A stretch of DNA of 36,680 bases, taken from the NCBI GenBank assembly GCA_001800355.1, contig MGVF01000007.1, positions 1 through 36,680 on the forward strand. Reading direction: 5' to 3'. The stretch comes from Elusimicrobia bacterium RIFOXYA2_FULL_50_26. GTDB taxonomy: Bacteria; Elusimicrobiota; Endomicrobiia; Endomicrobiales; XYA2-FULL-47-53. This document shows positions 6,434-13,951 of the stretch, piece by piece. Within the stretch, counting starts at the first letter, position 1; each line of letters opens with the position of its first letter. The notes under the pieces are model-generated. The model worked only from the letters and a program-made list of their open reading frames with translations. It made no database searches and was not told where the DNA came from. Both the position numbers and the translations under genes were made by a program.

Positions 6434-6745
6434 ATGAAAAAAATTATTTTCCTCACTTTTCTCTTTATCATTCTTATAGCCGCCTATTTCCCCATAGGCG
6501 TCAATACATGGCGGATACTTACAAACAGGAGGTTCGTTATCCCTGGAGAATCGTCTATCTTCATATTTAGAACAACTGTAATGAACGATGGCTCTGGTGA
6601 ATGGTGGTTGTACGGAGAAGACAACAATTTTTACTACCATTTCATAGGCAGCAAGGAAAAACCGTACATTAAGATATCTAAGAATGAAGCCACAAAGTGT
6701 GTCGGATTTGATCCAAATGACCATATGACTTGGTGCAGCAATTAG
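6434..6745 (+). CDS. Small exported or membrane-anchored protein, unknown
   Basis: 103 aa. Residues 4-20 are a hydrophobic signal or anchor after MKK. The remainder is rich in aromatic residues (GEWWLYGEDNNFYYHF) and contains two cysteines near the C-terminus (KCVGF...TWCSN). I do not recognise the family. The ribosome binding site is poor. The gene is 58 bases after the lipoprotein gene and ahead of a terminator at 6803, so the two may be cotranscribed. Confidence 0.5.
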   Translation: MKKIIFLTFLFIILIAAYFPIGVNTWRILTNRRFVIPGESSIFIFRTTVMNDGSGEWWLYGEDNNFYYHFIGSKEKPYIKISKNEATKCVGFDPNDHMTWCSN

Positions 6746-6802
6746 AAAATGGAACTTTAGGGACGTCCCCCAAATCATCCTAAATCGCAGTTTCATCTAA
6801 AG

Positions 6803-6845
6803 ATAACCCTATGTCCGGAAGCGCATGCAGGGTTATTTTAATTTT
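6803..6845 (+). terminator. Rho-independent terminator
   Basis: ATAACCCT (6803-6810) pairs with AGGGTTAT (6829-6836), followed by TTTAATTTT. The 18-base loop can form a small inner ATG/CAT stem. It ends the small exported-protein genes directly before the second promoter cassette. Confidence 0.7.
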
Positions 6846-6925
6846 ACCTTTACGTCTCAAAAATATTCGTTAGATTTTCTCATTTTGATATGCTATAATC
6901 TCGATGACAGACAATTATCTTGAGG
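6841..6925 (+). repeat. Promoter-bearing repeat, copy 2
   Basis: 80 of 85 bases match 1394-1478. The extended -10 TGCTATAAT has its hexamer at 6894-6899. TGAGGA at the right end (6921-6926) is the ribosome binding site of the nucleotidyltransferase gene. The cassette thus carries promoter, leader and part of the translation signal. Confidence 0.85.
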
Positions 6926-6933
6926 ATAATACG

Positions 6934-7251
6934 ATGGTAAATACTGAAATACTACAAGAAGCAACTAATAGATTGGTATCCCGCTTCCACCCGCAGCGGA
7001 TAGTGCTGTTCGGATCGCAGGCGCGTGGAACGGCTGATATCCATAGTGATGTGGACTTGCTCGTCATTTGTGATTTCCAGGGCAACCGCAGGGAATTAAT
7101 GGTTTCGATGGATAGATCACTGAAGGGGTTAGGCTTTGCCCGGGATATTGTCGTTTTGAAGCCGGAAGAGTTTGAGCGAGACCGCGATATTCCGGGAACG
7201 ATTGCCCAGCCCGCGTCGAGAGAAGGAAAGGTGCTGTATGAGCGGCATTGA
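6934..7251 (+). CDS. MNT-type nucleotidyltransferase, second copy
   Basis: 105 aa from ATG 6934. An upstream ATG at 6904 lies at about the predicted transcription start, while 6934 has GAGGA 7 bases before it, so 6934 is preferred. The motif GS-x10-DxD is complete (Gly27-Ser28, Asp39, Asp41), as expected for the antitoxin-like nucleotidyltransferase of HEPN/MNT pairs. It shares little sequence with the mntA at 94 outside the motif. It overlaps the HEPN gene by 14 bases. It is driven by the same promoter cassette as the zeta-like gene. Confidence 0.82.
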   Translation: MVNTEILQEATNRLVSRFHPQRIVLFGSQARGTADIHSDVDLLVICDFQGNRRELMVSMDRSLKGLGFARDIVVLKPEEFERDRDIPGTIAQPASREGKVLYERH

Positions 7252-7657
7252 ACAGGAAATGGTCAACAAGGCCAAACAATGGATGGCGTACGCCGATGAA
7301 GATATGCGCCTTGCCGAATGCGGCCTGAAGCTTACCGAGAACTGCCCTTTTCGGTTGATCGCCTATCATGCTCAGCAATGCGCTGAGAAATATCTGAAAG
7401 CATTCCTCGTTTATAAGAAAACCGATTTTCCTTACACGCATAATATTGGCTATTTGCTTGAACTATGCGCGAAGCACGGTGAATGGGTTAAGACAGTAGA
7501 GGCTGCGGAAGAGCTGACGCCTTTTGCCATAACGACGCGTTATCCGGGCGAGGACGAGGAAGTCAGTGCGGCTGATGCCGCAAATGCCATAAAGATCGCT
7601 TTGCAGGTTAAAATGTCGGTTACGGATGCGCTGAAGAAAGAGAATTTTCCGTTCTGA
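7238..7657 (+). CDS. HEPN-domain protein, partner of the second MNT
   Basis: 139 aa from ATG 7238, with AAGGAAAGG just upstream. The segment FRLIAYHAQQCAEKYLKAFL is diagnostic of the HEPN domain (Pfam HEPN, the AbiV/Kanamycin-nucleotidyltransferase partner type). Unlike the HepT at 377, it lacks the R-x4-H-x-Y motif, so it belongs to the other HEPN subgroup. Whether it is a ribonuclease toxin is uncertain. A longer frame from 7172 lies wholly within the nucleotidyltransferase gene and is not used. The overlapping gene pair is a typical two-gene module. Confidence 0.8.
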   Translation: MSGIEQEMVNKAKQWMAYADEDMRLAECGLKLTENCPFRLIAYHAQQCAEKYLKAFLVYKKTDFPYTHNIGYLLELCAKHGEWVKTVEAAEELTPFAITTRYPGEDEEVSAADAANAIKIALQVKMSVTDALKKENFPF

Positions 7658-7719
7658 CCGATTCAAACACCGTTGTATAATAAAAAGGTCTTTTTCAGAT
7701 AAAGAAAAAACAAAAGCAA

Positions 7720-7733
7720 GGGGGGGTGGGGGG
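7720..7733 (+). other. G-tract
   Basis: Seven G, one T, six G directly after an A-rich stretch. It is a low-complexity tract prone to length change. Only two runs are present, so an intramolecular G-quadruplex is unlikely without slippage. Confidence 0.6.
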
Positions 7734-7751
7734 AAGTCAACGAGTGGGGAC

Positions 7752-7813
7752 ATGTGTTTTCCATTGGGGATGCGACCTGCCTTCGTCTATCATGCTAAAT
7801 ATAAAGACCTGAC
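7752..7813 (+). repeat. Short dispersed repeat, copy 2
   Basis: About 90% identical to 5867-5927 with one extra base in the middle. The stretch 7658-8032 otherwise holds only the G-tract, the small frame at 7839 and the promoter at 7966. Confidence 0.7.
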
Positions 7814-7838
7814 ACCGAAACATCCAAGGAGTGAGCGG

Positions 7839-7949
7839 ATGGTAAACCAGTTACTTGCGAAAATATGGTCAGTCTCCTTGCTACTGTTTTTGTTTGCCAT
7901 TCCTTGTTTTGCCATTTCAACAACTATTGACGCATTGACCGTCCGGTAG
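7839..7949 (+). pseudogene. Truncated signal-peptide gene fragment
   Basis: 36 codons from ATG 7839 with AAGGAGTGAG upstream. The product is almost only a signal peptide (SVSLLLFLFAIPCFA core) followed by 13 residues and a stop. A good ribosome binding site but no mature domain suggests the surviving 5' end of an exported-protein gene. A very small real peptide cannot be excluded. Confidence 0.35.
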
Positions 7950-7965
7950 GATTGAAATGTTTTAT

Positions 7966-7995
7966 TTGCCTGGCAAGGTGGGAAAGTTGTATAAT
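7966..7995 (+). promoter_or_regulatory. Promoter of the flavin split-barrel gene
   Basis: -35 TTGCCT (7966-7971), an 18-base spacer and -10 TATAAT (7990-7995). A perfect 11-bp palindrome TTGCCTGGCAA (7966-7976) covers the -35 and could be an operator. Confidence 0.5.
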
Positions 7996-8032
7996 TCGGG
8001 TATGTGCGATTCTGTTATTATTGGAGGCGCGA

Positions 8033-8452
8033 ATGGATAAATATGATGTGTTTGCGGTGATTAATGAGGCTAAGATTCCGTGCTTTCTTGCGACGGTGGA
8101 TGGTGGGGTGCCGCGCGTCCGCGGGATGATGCCGTACCGGGCGGATGAGAACGGTATTATTTTCCACACCGGAGTCATGAAGGATCTGCACAGGCAGTTG
8201 CAGAAGAATCCGAACGTGGAGATCTGCCTGTTCAACCACGTCGCGGGATGGCAGGTGCGTATCAGCGGCAGTGCGGAACTTGTCAGCGACAAGGCTTTGA
8301 AGGAAGAAATCGTCGCCAGGCGCGATTTTCTTAAACCCTGGGTTGCCGAGAAAGGTATGGATATACTTGCGGTTTACCGCATAAAGAATGCTGTTGCCAC
8401 GTTCTGGACGATGGCGACAAATTTTGCTCCCAGGGAATACATAAACCTGTAA
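8033..8452 (+). CDS. Pyridoxamine-phosphate-oxidase-like flavin protein
   Basis: 139 aa. A FMN-binding split-barrel protein of the pyridoxamine 5'-phosphate oxidase superfamily: IPCFLATVDGGVPRVRGM opens the barrel, and the conserved pattern IIFHTGVMKDLHRQLQKNP continues it with the basic phosphate-binding region, then FNHVAGWQVRISGSAEL. It is a stand-alone single-domain member, probably a flavin- or cofactor-dependent reductase, not the PdxH of vitamin B6 synthesis. ATG 8033 has GGAGG 7 bases upstream and is preferred over the longer frame from 7952, which overlaps the promoter. Confidence 0.78.
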   Translation: MDKYDVFAVINEAKIPCFLATVDGGVPRVRGMMPYRADENGIIFHTGVMKDLHRQLQKNPNVEICLFNHVAGWQVRISGSAELVSDKALKEEIVARRDFLKPWVAEKGMDILAVYRIKNAVATFWTMATNFAPREYINL

Positions 8453-8487
8453 AGCCTGGCACTGAAACTATATATCAGGGAGGTAAC

Positions 8488-8649
8488 ATGGCTGATAAGA
8501 TGACGGGCTACGGATTGGGTTTCATCGGGGCGCTGGTATATTATATTGCGCATGCGAAATCGTTCTGGATGGGTGTACTAGGGTTTTTTAAAGCGCTGGT
8601 CTGGCCGGCGCTGCTGGTATATGAACTGCTTAAATTCCTTAAAATGTAA
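8488..8649 (+). CDS. Small two-helix membrane protein
   Basis: 53 aa from ATG 8488 with a near-perfect ribosome binding site (AGGGAGGTAAC). Two hydrophobic helices, about 8-22 and 27-50, are joined by AKSFWMG. I recall similar tiny proteins of unknown function in many bacteria but no named family. It lies 35 bases after the flavin protein gene and probably shares its promoter. Strong translation signals argue that it is real. Confidence 0.7.
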   Translation: MADKMTGYGLGFIGALVYYIAHAKSFWMGVLGFFKALVWPALLVYELLKFLKM

Positions 8650-8783
8650 ATTCAGATTGGCCATTGCGGCGCTTATTTTTATTTGCCCTGTCATATACCC
8701 CGCTTCCGGCCCACCGATAAACAGGATAAAACCACCTCGTAGCAAGAACACGAGTAGGCCGGTTACAAATTCGAGCTAAAATG

Positions 8784-8792
8784 TGCTATAAT
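8784..8792 (+). promoter_or_regulatory. Extended -10 promoter of the DUF5674 gene
   Basis: TGC-TATAAT at 8784-8792, the same extended -10 as in the two promoter cassettes. The -35 region is poor. Initiation would be near 8799, only about 5 bases before ATG 8804, which has no ribosome binding site; translation may be leaderless. Confidence 0.5.
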
Positions 8793-8803
8793 CACTTTTA
8801 CCG

Positions 8804-9142
8804 ATGAAAATAATAACGGATTCAATCACGCGGGATGAGCTTAAGCGGATGGCTGCAAGTCTTTTTGGCGACATGGTTAAGGGTGTCGTTGATGTTGACA
8901 GGCAGTTGCTGGCCGTTGATGCGGAGCTTCATGCCGATTTAGAGGCGTTGCTTTTGGATGATGGTTCGAAACAAAAAAACGTATGGGGAATTAACCTTTA
9001 CCCGGATCTTGAGGGTGAGCAGTTCGTTGAGTTTAACTCCATGATCAACGTGCGCCCTTCCCGGAAAAACGGAAGCCGCGGGGTCGAAGACGAAGCAATT
9101 CGTAAAAAAATTATTGAGATCGTGGCCAAAAGGGTTAAATGA
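8804..9142 (+). CDS. DUF5674 family protein
   Basis: 112 aa matching, from memory, the DUF5674 pattern: MKIITDSI..DELKRMA at the start, then VVDVDRQLLAVDAELHADLE, the block GSKQKNVWGINLYPDLEGE, and the end FNSMINVRPS..N.SRGVED. The function is unknown. Acidic and glycine-rich conserved blocks suggest a small folded domain. The stop overlaps the next ATG by four bases (ATGA), so the two are translationally coupled. The coupled two-gene layout resembles toxin-antitoxin pairs, but no biochemical role is established. Confidence 0.78.
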   Translation: MKIITDSITRDELKRMAASLFGDMVKGVVDVDRQLLAVDAELHADLEALLLDDGSKQKNVWGINLYPDLEGEQFVEFNSMINVRPSRKNGSRGVEDEAIRKKIIEIVAKRVK

Positions 9143-9474
9143 TGAGTGTTTGCCACAGGCAACTTGCGGATGGCCGATGGTTCGACTTGTCGTTTCTCGA
9201 GCAAATGGCAAACATAGGCAGCGAGGTTGAACGCGCATTGAACTGGAAGGCCAGGAACAATGCAGAGTACTGCCGGAAGGCTTATGAACGCGCGCTCGAG
9301 TTAATAGATCTTACTCTCGCTGATTTTAGAAATCGCGGCCGGTTTAAAGAAGTTGCCAGGGTTCGCGAGGCCGCAGTAGACTATTTTTCAGGAACAAACG
9401 AGTTTATGTCGTCGGAATCTTTGTGGAGAAAATACTTTTTGAGCTTTAACTACGCCGCACGCAGAAATTATTGA
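9139..9474 (+). CDS. Conserved partner of DUF5674, unknown function
   Basis: 111 aa, helical and Arg-rich, beginning at ATG 9139 within the stop of the DUF5674 gene. Motifs DGRWFDLSFLEQMANIGSEV and AYERALELIDLTLADFRNRGRFKEVAR are ones I recall in a family of uncharacterised proteins often encoded next to DUF5674. A four-helix, HEPN-like arrangement is possible from the helical pattern, but no R-x4-H motif is visible, so that remains speculation. Bidirectional terminator 9621-9661 lies downstream. Confidence 0.65.
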   Translation: MMSVCHRQLADGRWFDLSFLEQMANIGSEVERALNWKARNNAEYCRKAYERALELIDLTLADFRNRGRFKEVARVREAAVDYFSGTNEFMSSESLWRKYFLSFNYAARRNY

Positions 9475-9620
9475 CAAATTCTGCCGAAGGTGCCGTGCCT
9501 GCCATGCGTTAATCCGGCATCCAGCCTTGACGGAAAATCTGGACTCCGGTTTTCAGACTGTGTCCAATTGTCTTTTGCTCCGTCCGTCATACCTGACGGC
9601 TAATGCTCATCTATAATATT
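9475..9620. other. Spacer without genes
   Basis: No coding region is seen between the DUF5674 partner and the terminator. A GACGG...CCGTC-type weak inverted sequence near 9580-9600 is the only structure. Confidence 0.4.
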
Positions 9621-9661
9621 AAAAAGGCCGGTGTAGCTATAAAGCTATACCGGCCTTTTTT
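9621..9661. terminator. Bidirectional Rho-independent terminator
   Basis: AAAAAGGCCGGTGTAGC faces GCTATACCGGCCTTTTTT around a short TATAAA loop: a stem of at least 12 bp with one G-U pair, flanked by an A-run and a T-run. It can stop both the plus-strand gene pair ending at 9474 and the minus-strand porin operon ending at 9677. Confidence 0.9.
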
Positions 9662-9676
9662 ATATTGTCCTGATAT

Positions 9677-10657
9677 TTAATATGTAACTTGCAAATTGCA
9701 GCGGAAAATGTCGTTGCTGACGGATAACGATTCCTCGGATCGTGAAACGTAATTTAGTTGCAGCTTGGTCAGCCCGTCAATGATGTAGTTTATGCCGCCG
9801 GTGATGTCGGCGAGGGCATTGCCGCTTGTGTCTGAATTGGCGTCATAGAAATCATAGCGCGCAGCAACACTGAAAATATCGTTGATCTTATATGCGGCTG
9901 AAGCATAGTAAGTCAACTTGTTGGTTGTGCCGGCCTTTCCTGTTGCATACTCGCCGTAGAGAGAAATCGGATCCATAATGTAGCGTATTTCCCCTGCGGT
10001 ATGTGTGTTTTCCGCCTCGGCTGCGCCTGTTTTCCCGTTATAATGTGATACGCCGATTTGCAGGGCAGTTATGGGCATTGCTACAAGACGCGCCGCAATG
10101 TCTTTGCCGTTGTTAAGATCCGCCCTGTTCTGTCCCTCGCCGTTAAATATACCGAGGAACGGCATTATCTTGACGTCGCCGATCTTGAAATCGCTTCTTA
10201 ACATCATGCCAAGGTCGCGACCTTCCGACCATTTAAATACCGAAGAAAGGGCTGCGCGTTCGGCAAAATCAAGCCGCGCTGACGAATCAAGGCCTTCCAT
10301 GCCGAACGGAACCTTGAACTGCCCTAAATCCAATGCCATGTATTTACAGTGTTTTAACGTGACCCCGGCATCCTGCAAAGGCGATTTTCTCGTTACATCT
10401 TCGTTAACCTGCGCCGGGTCAATTGTAACGTTCCATAAAATTTTCGGATTGATTTCTCCCGAAACTTTTACTTCCGCGCGGCGAAAACGGAACATATTCA
10501 TCGGATTGGCGCCATTGTCGTACGTGTAGTGGATTTGCAAAAGCCCGCTTACCTTCGTCTTGCCCAGCCCGCTTTCAACGGGTCCGGCAAACGCGCTGCA
10601 TACCATCCCGGCACATAACCCTGCGATCACACTTACTGACGTTAACGTCTTTTTCAC
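9677..10657 (-). CDS. Phosphate-selective-type outer-membrane porin
   Basis: 326 aa. A 24-residue signal peptide ends CSAFA. The rest alternates polar and hydrophobic residues as in a beta barrel, including FRFRRAEVKVSGEINPKILWNVTIDP and DLGQFKVPFGMEGLDSSA, both typical of the OprP/OprO family (Porin_O_P), and ends in Tyr, consistent with outer-membrane assembly. It is shorter than Pseudomonas OprP. OprP-type porins pass phosphate or polyphosphate. Its gene is last in an operon with a PhnD-like binding protein and a chemoreceptor (13 bases after the latter), so a role in uptake of phosphorus compounds is plausible. Substrate is inferred. Confidence 0.8.
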   Translation of the reverse strand: MKKTLTSVSVIAGLCAGMVCSAFAGPVESGLGKTKVSGLLQIHYTYDNGANPMNMFRFRRAEVKVSGEINPKILWNVTIDPAQVNEDVTRKSPLQDAGVTLKHCKYMALDLGQFKVPFGMEGLDSSARLDFAERAALSSVFKWSEGRDLGMMLRSDFKIGDVKIMPFLGIFNGEGQNRADLNNGKDIAARLVAMPITALQIGVSHYNGKTGAAEAENTHTAGEIRYIMDPISLYGEYATGKAGTTNKLTYYASAAYKINDIFSVAARYDFYDANSDTSGNALADITGGINYIIDGLTKLQLNYVSRSEESLSVSNDIFRCNLQVTY

Positions 10658-10670
10658 GGTGCCTCCTTAT

Positions 10671-12653
10671 TTAATTTACGGTGAATCTGTCTACCGCATC
10701 CTGGAGTACTTTTGAGGTTACTGCCAGTTGTGATGCCATTGCGTTTGATTCTTCTGCGCTGGCGGTTGTTTCTTCCGCGGCCGCCGCTATCTGCTCAATC
10801 TGGTGGGAAATATTCTCAAGGAACGATGTTATTTTTTCAAAACGCTTGCTAGCCTCCTCGGTAAGTTTTGTTCCCGTGGCTGTCTGCTGCTGGCTGTCAA
10901 GGGCAAGTGTAACCGCATTCTTCGTCTCGGATTGAACTTCGCCAACTATCTTTGCGATTTCCTGCGCTGAAACCGCGGAATTCTCCGCGAGTTTTCTGAC
11001 CTCATCGGCTACCACCGCAAAGCCGCGTCCCACATCGCCCGCACGGGCGGCCTCAATAGCCGCATTCAGTGACAATAGATTCGTTTGGTCGGCAATTTTT
11101 GTAATCACTGTAACTATTTCACCGATCTGGTTTGACCGCTTTGAAAGCTGCTCCATGGCCGCGGCGGAAGACGTTGTCATGGAATTTATCAGGCGGATTT
11201 TATCAACCAGGTTTTCCATCTGCTCCTTGCCCTTGCGGCTGTCGTCATGCGCATTATGGGCGGACGCCGACACGGATTGCGAATTCTGCGCTATGGAGAC
11301 CGAGATCGCTCTAGTTGATTGCTCGGCCATGCGGGCAAGCGTATCAGAAGAAGTAGCCACTAATAGCGATTGTTCTTTAACCTTGTTTATAAGCGCCCTC
11401 AGCGTTGCCACCATTTGGAAAACAGCATTGGCAAGAACATCGTTTTCCGAACGGCGTTCAATGGAAACCGTTAAATCGCCGTTTGCAACGCATACTATGC
11501 TGTTCGACAACGCTTTGGAACTGTCTATGACCTTCTGAAACGAGCCTGCAAGTATGCCCTTGCCTGAGCGGTTTTCGACGGCGACAGAAATACTTCCTTC
11601 AGAGATCTCTTCAGCCACTTTTGCAAGCTTACGCAATGCCCCGGTCATCACTGAAAAAGCATCGCCCAGGTCGCCTTCTATCCGGACATCAAGCAAGTGG
11701 TTGTTAAGATCGTCGTCGGCAATACGCCTGGCCTGCACGGCAAGCTTCCGTAAAACCGTCTGCATGCGGTCAAAAGAGCCGGCAAGGTCGCCATCCTGTT
11801 CTCCCTTGAATTGTGTGGCTTCCTCAAAGGATTTGCCGTCGCGCAGGCTTTCTTCAACCGTTCCTGCTCCGATGTGGCCTGCGGCTATGCGTTCAGCCCG
11901 CGTTACCAGCTTCCGCAGTTCATTGAGCATACGGTTAAAAATACCCGCAAGCTGGCCTATCTCGTCATTGCTTGTCACCTCAACTTCATCCTGCGACAGA
12001 TTGCCGTCTGAAATTTTATAGGCGACATCCATAACGCGCCGCAGGGGTGTTGTTATGCTTTTTTCAATGACGATGAAGTAAATAAAAGAGCCTGCCAGCA
12101 CGGCGAGGATGCTTATCAGGATGGATAAAAGGACGGTCTTGCGTACGGTTGCCGCGATGTTTGACGAGGTGTATCCTACCCGTAGAACTCCCAGGTGGTC
12201 TCTCATGGAAAATATCGGGGTTGCCGTTTCAAAAACACTGCGTCTCTGAGGATGGGGGGTTATGGCCAGTTTTTCAACATTAAGCGCAGTTTTATCGAAA
12301 TCCGATTCGTTAAGGTAGGTATCCTTCAATTTCTGTTCCGTTGAGGCGACGCATCTGCCTTCTTTATCAACGGCGATTATGTATACTACATCTCTATCGT
12401 TCTTTTTTGCTTCTTCAAATATCAGGTATAACGCATCCCAGGTGCCTATCAGCATCGGTTCGCTGCATGCAAGAGCCATATTTGCGGTAACGATCTCGGC
12501 CTTGCTTTTCTGCATGCTGAATAGATCGTTGCGATTGATTGCCGTCGAAGCAACGATGAGCGTGATGGTTACAACGGAAACGATGCCGAGAAAGTAACCT
12601 AATATTTTCCGCTTAAGCCCGCCCTGCCTTATTATCTTTGAAGAGAGTGCCAC
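10671..12653 (-). CDS. Methyl-accepting chemotaxis protein with a HAMP array
   Basis: 660 aa. Transmembrane helices at about 17-36 and 173-196 bracket a periplasmic sensor of about 135 residues. HAMP-like units follow at about 198-250, 250-305, 305-347, 347-388 and 388-425, an unusual stack of up to five. The cytoplasmic signalling hairpin is complete, with its tip at about 512-560 ([20 protein letters not shown], then [14 protein letters not shown]). Such receptors control CheA. No CheR/CheB pentapeptide is at the C-terminus. It lies between the PhnD-like binding protein (20 bases upstream) and the porin, so the binding protein may present ligand to it. HAMP counts are by eye. Confidence 0.9.
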   Translation of the reverse strand: MALSSKIIRQGGLKRKILGYFLGIVSVVTITLIVASTAINRNDLFSMQKSKAEIVTANMALACSEPMLIGTWDALYLIFEEAKKNDRDVVYIIAVDKEGRCVASTEQKLKDTYLNESDFDKTALNVEKLAITPHPQRRSVFETATPIFSMRDHLGVLRVGYTSSNIAATVRKTVLLSILISILAVLAGSFIYFIVIEKSITTPLRRVMDVAYKISDGNLSQDEVEVTSNDEIGQLAGIFNRMLNELRKLVTRAERIAAGHIGAGTVEESLRDGKSFEEATQFKGEQDGDLAGSFDRMQTVLRKLAVQARRIADDDLNNHLLDVRIEGDLGDAFSVMTGALRKLAKVAEEISEGSISVAVENRSGKGILAGSFQKVIDSSKALSNSIVCVANGDLTVSIERRSENDVLANAVFQMVATLRALINKVKEQSLLVATSSDTLARMAEQSTRAISVSIAQNSQSVSASAHNAHDDSRKGKEQMENLVDKIRLINSMTTSSAAAMEQLSKRSNQIGEIVTVITKIADQTNLLSLNAAIEAARAGDVGRGFAVVADEVRKLAENSAVSAQEIAKIVGEVQSETKNAVTLALDSQQQTATGTKLTEEASKRFEKITSFLENISHQIEQIAAAAEETTASAEESNAMASQLAVTSKVLQDAVDRFTVN

Positions 12654-12673
12654 GGCGCCTCCATATTATCAGG

Positions 12674-13561
12674 CTATTGCCCTGTTTTTTCTGAAAGCCG
12701 GCGGATAGAATCCATATCTTTCTCAACCGCTTTTACGAATGACTTTATGCCGCCCGGAAGAGCCGCTTCTTTCATTATGTCGGCAGGAATGGACTGGAGC
12801 GCTTTTGACACTTTTTCAACTATCTTTGGATCCACTTTTTCATAGTTTGAAACAACCCAGTTCGGGTATTGAGGCGTTGTCGCCAAAACTTTCACTTTAC
12901 TTATATCCATCTTATCCTTGACTTTCTGGCGCATACCGTCCCTTATGCAGCCGAAATCAACTTCATTGCCTATCACCGCGGTTATGACTCTCTCCTGCTT
13001 GTTGCCGGGCGCCTCGGTAATCACGCAATCCTTGGGGAGATTGATGCCATTGTCTATGGCATATCCCTGCTGGAACAGGTAGCCGCCGGCCGAATCGTAA
13101 CCTACTACCATGCCTTTTTTGCCTTTTATGTCTTTTACGGTTTTAATCGTCGAATTATCAGCGTTGACGATTATCTCGCCCGCAAAAGTGGGGCCTTCGG
13201 CCTGCGCTCCTATGGCGATAACTTTATGGGAGTTCGGTTGTTCCTTCGAGCGCTTGGACATCGTTACGTATGTAAACGGGTTGGAATATGCGAAACTGAT
13301 CTTGCCTTCCTTGCACATCGCGATATGCTCGGTAAAATCCTTGGCAAAAACCTGCTTGAATTTTACTCCCGTCTCTTTTTGGAGATAGTCAAGAATCGGT
13401 TTCCAGCACTTGAAAAGCTCAGTGTTAGACATTTGAGGCAGCATTGCAAATGTAATCTCTTCTTCAGCCTGTGCCTGCACATTGAAAAGCGCCGGGCACG
13501 AAAGCATGGCAATGGTTACTATTCCTGCAAAGAACCGCGACAACCATCTTCTCTTCTGCAT
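12674..13561 (-). CDS. PhnD-like phosphonate/phosphate-binding periplasmic protein
   Basis: 295 aa from the ATG at 13561, which has AAGGAGG 8 bases upstream; a longer frame to 13588 is not favoured. A signal peptide of about 32 residues is followed by a periplasmic binding fold of the PhnD family: ITFAMLPQMSNTELFKCWKPILDYLQ, IAFAYSNPFTY-like middle motif, and GYDSAGGYLFQQGYAIDNG in the second lobe. Members bind phosphonate, phosphite or phosphate. No permease or ATPase gene is next to it; instead a chemoreceptor and porin follow in the same operon, which suggests a sensory role. Confidence 0.85.
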   Translation of the reverse strand: MQKRRWLSRFFAGIVTIAMLSCPALFNVQAQAEEEITFAMLPQMSNTELFKCWKPILDYLQKETGVKFKQVFAKDFTEHIAMCKEGKISFAYSNPFTYVTMSKRSKEQPNSHKVIAIGAQAEGPTFAGEIIVNADNSTIKTVKDIKGKKGMVVGYDSAGGYLFQQGYAIDNGINLPKDCVITEAPGNKQERVITAVIGNEVDFGCIRDGMRQKVKDKMDISKVKVLATTPQYPNWVVSNYEKVDPKIVEKVSKALQSIPADIMKEAALPGGIKSFVKAVEKDMDSIRRLSEKTGQ

Positions 13562-13581
13562 ACACAACCTCCTTGGTTTAT

Positions 13582-13598
13582 AAAGCATATAATGCTTT
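13582..13598. promoter_or_regulatory. Leader hairpin of the binding-protein operon
   Basis: AAAGCAT (13582-13588) pairs with ATGCTTT (13592-13598) around a 3-base loop. It lies in the predicted 5' UTR. On the plus strand a T-run follows, so it could also act as a weak terminator for transcripts from the right-hand side of the left region. Confidence 0.45.
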
Positions 13599-13625
13599 TT
13601 TATTTAAGAGTAGCAATATGCAAAA

Positions 13626-13654
13626 AGTATAAACAGAAATCTATGATTTATCAA
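13626..13654 (-). promoter_or_regulatory. Promoter of the binding protein - chemoreceptor - porin operon
   Basis: Read on the minus strand: -35 TTGATA (13654-13649), a 17-base spacer and -10 TATACT (13631-13626), each 5 of 6 to consensus. Initiation near 13619 leaves a leader of about 58 bases. No Pho-box-like repeat was noticed. Confidence 0.7.
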
Positions 13655-13686
13655 GAGGAATTAAATAAAATTTTAAAGGTGGGGAA

Positions 13687-13942
<256 letters not shown>

Positions 13943-13951
13943 AATAAATTG

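Noticed and set aside
7720-7733. G-quadruplex control element
   Set aside because: Only two G-runs are present, not the four needed for a typical intramolecular quadruplex.
7952-8032. N-terminal extension of the flavin split-barrel protein
   Set aside because: It overlaps the predicted promoter, while ATG 8033 has a strong ribosome binding site and starts the conserved domain.
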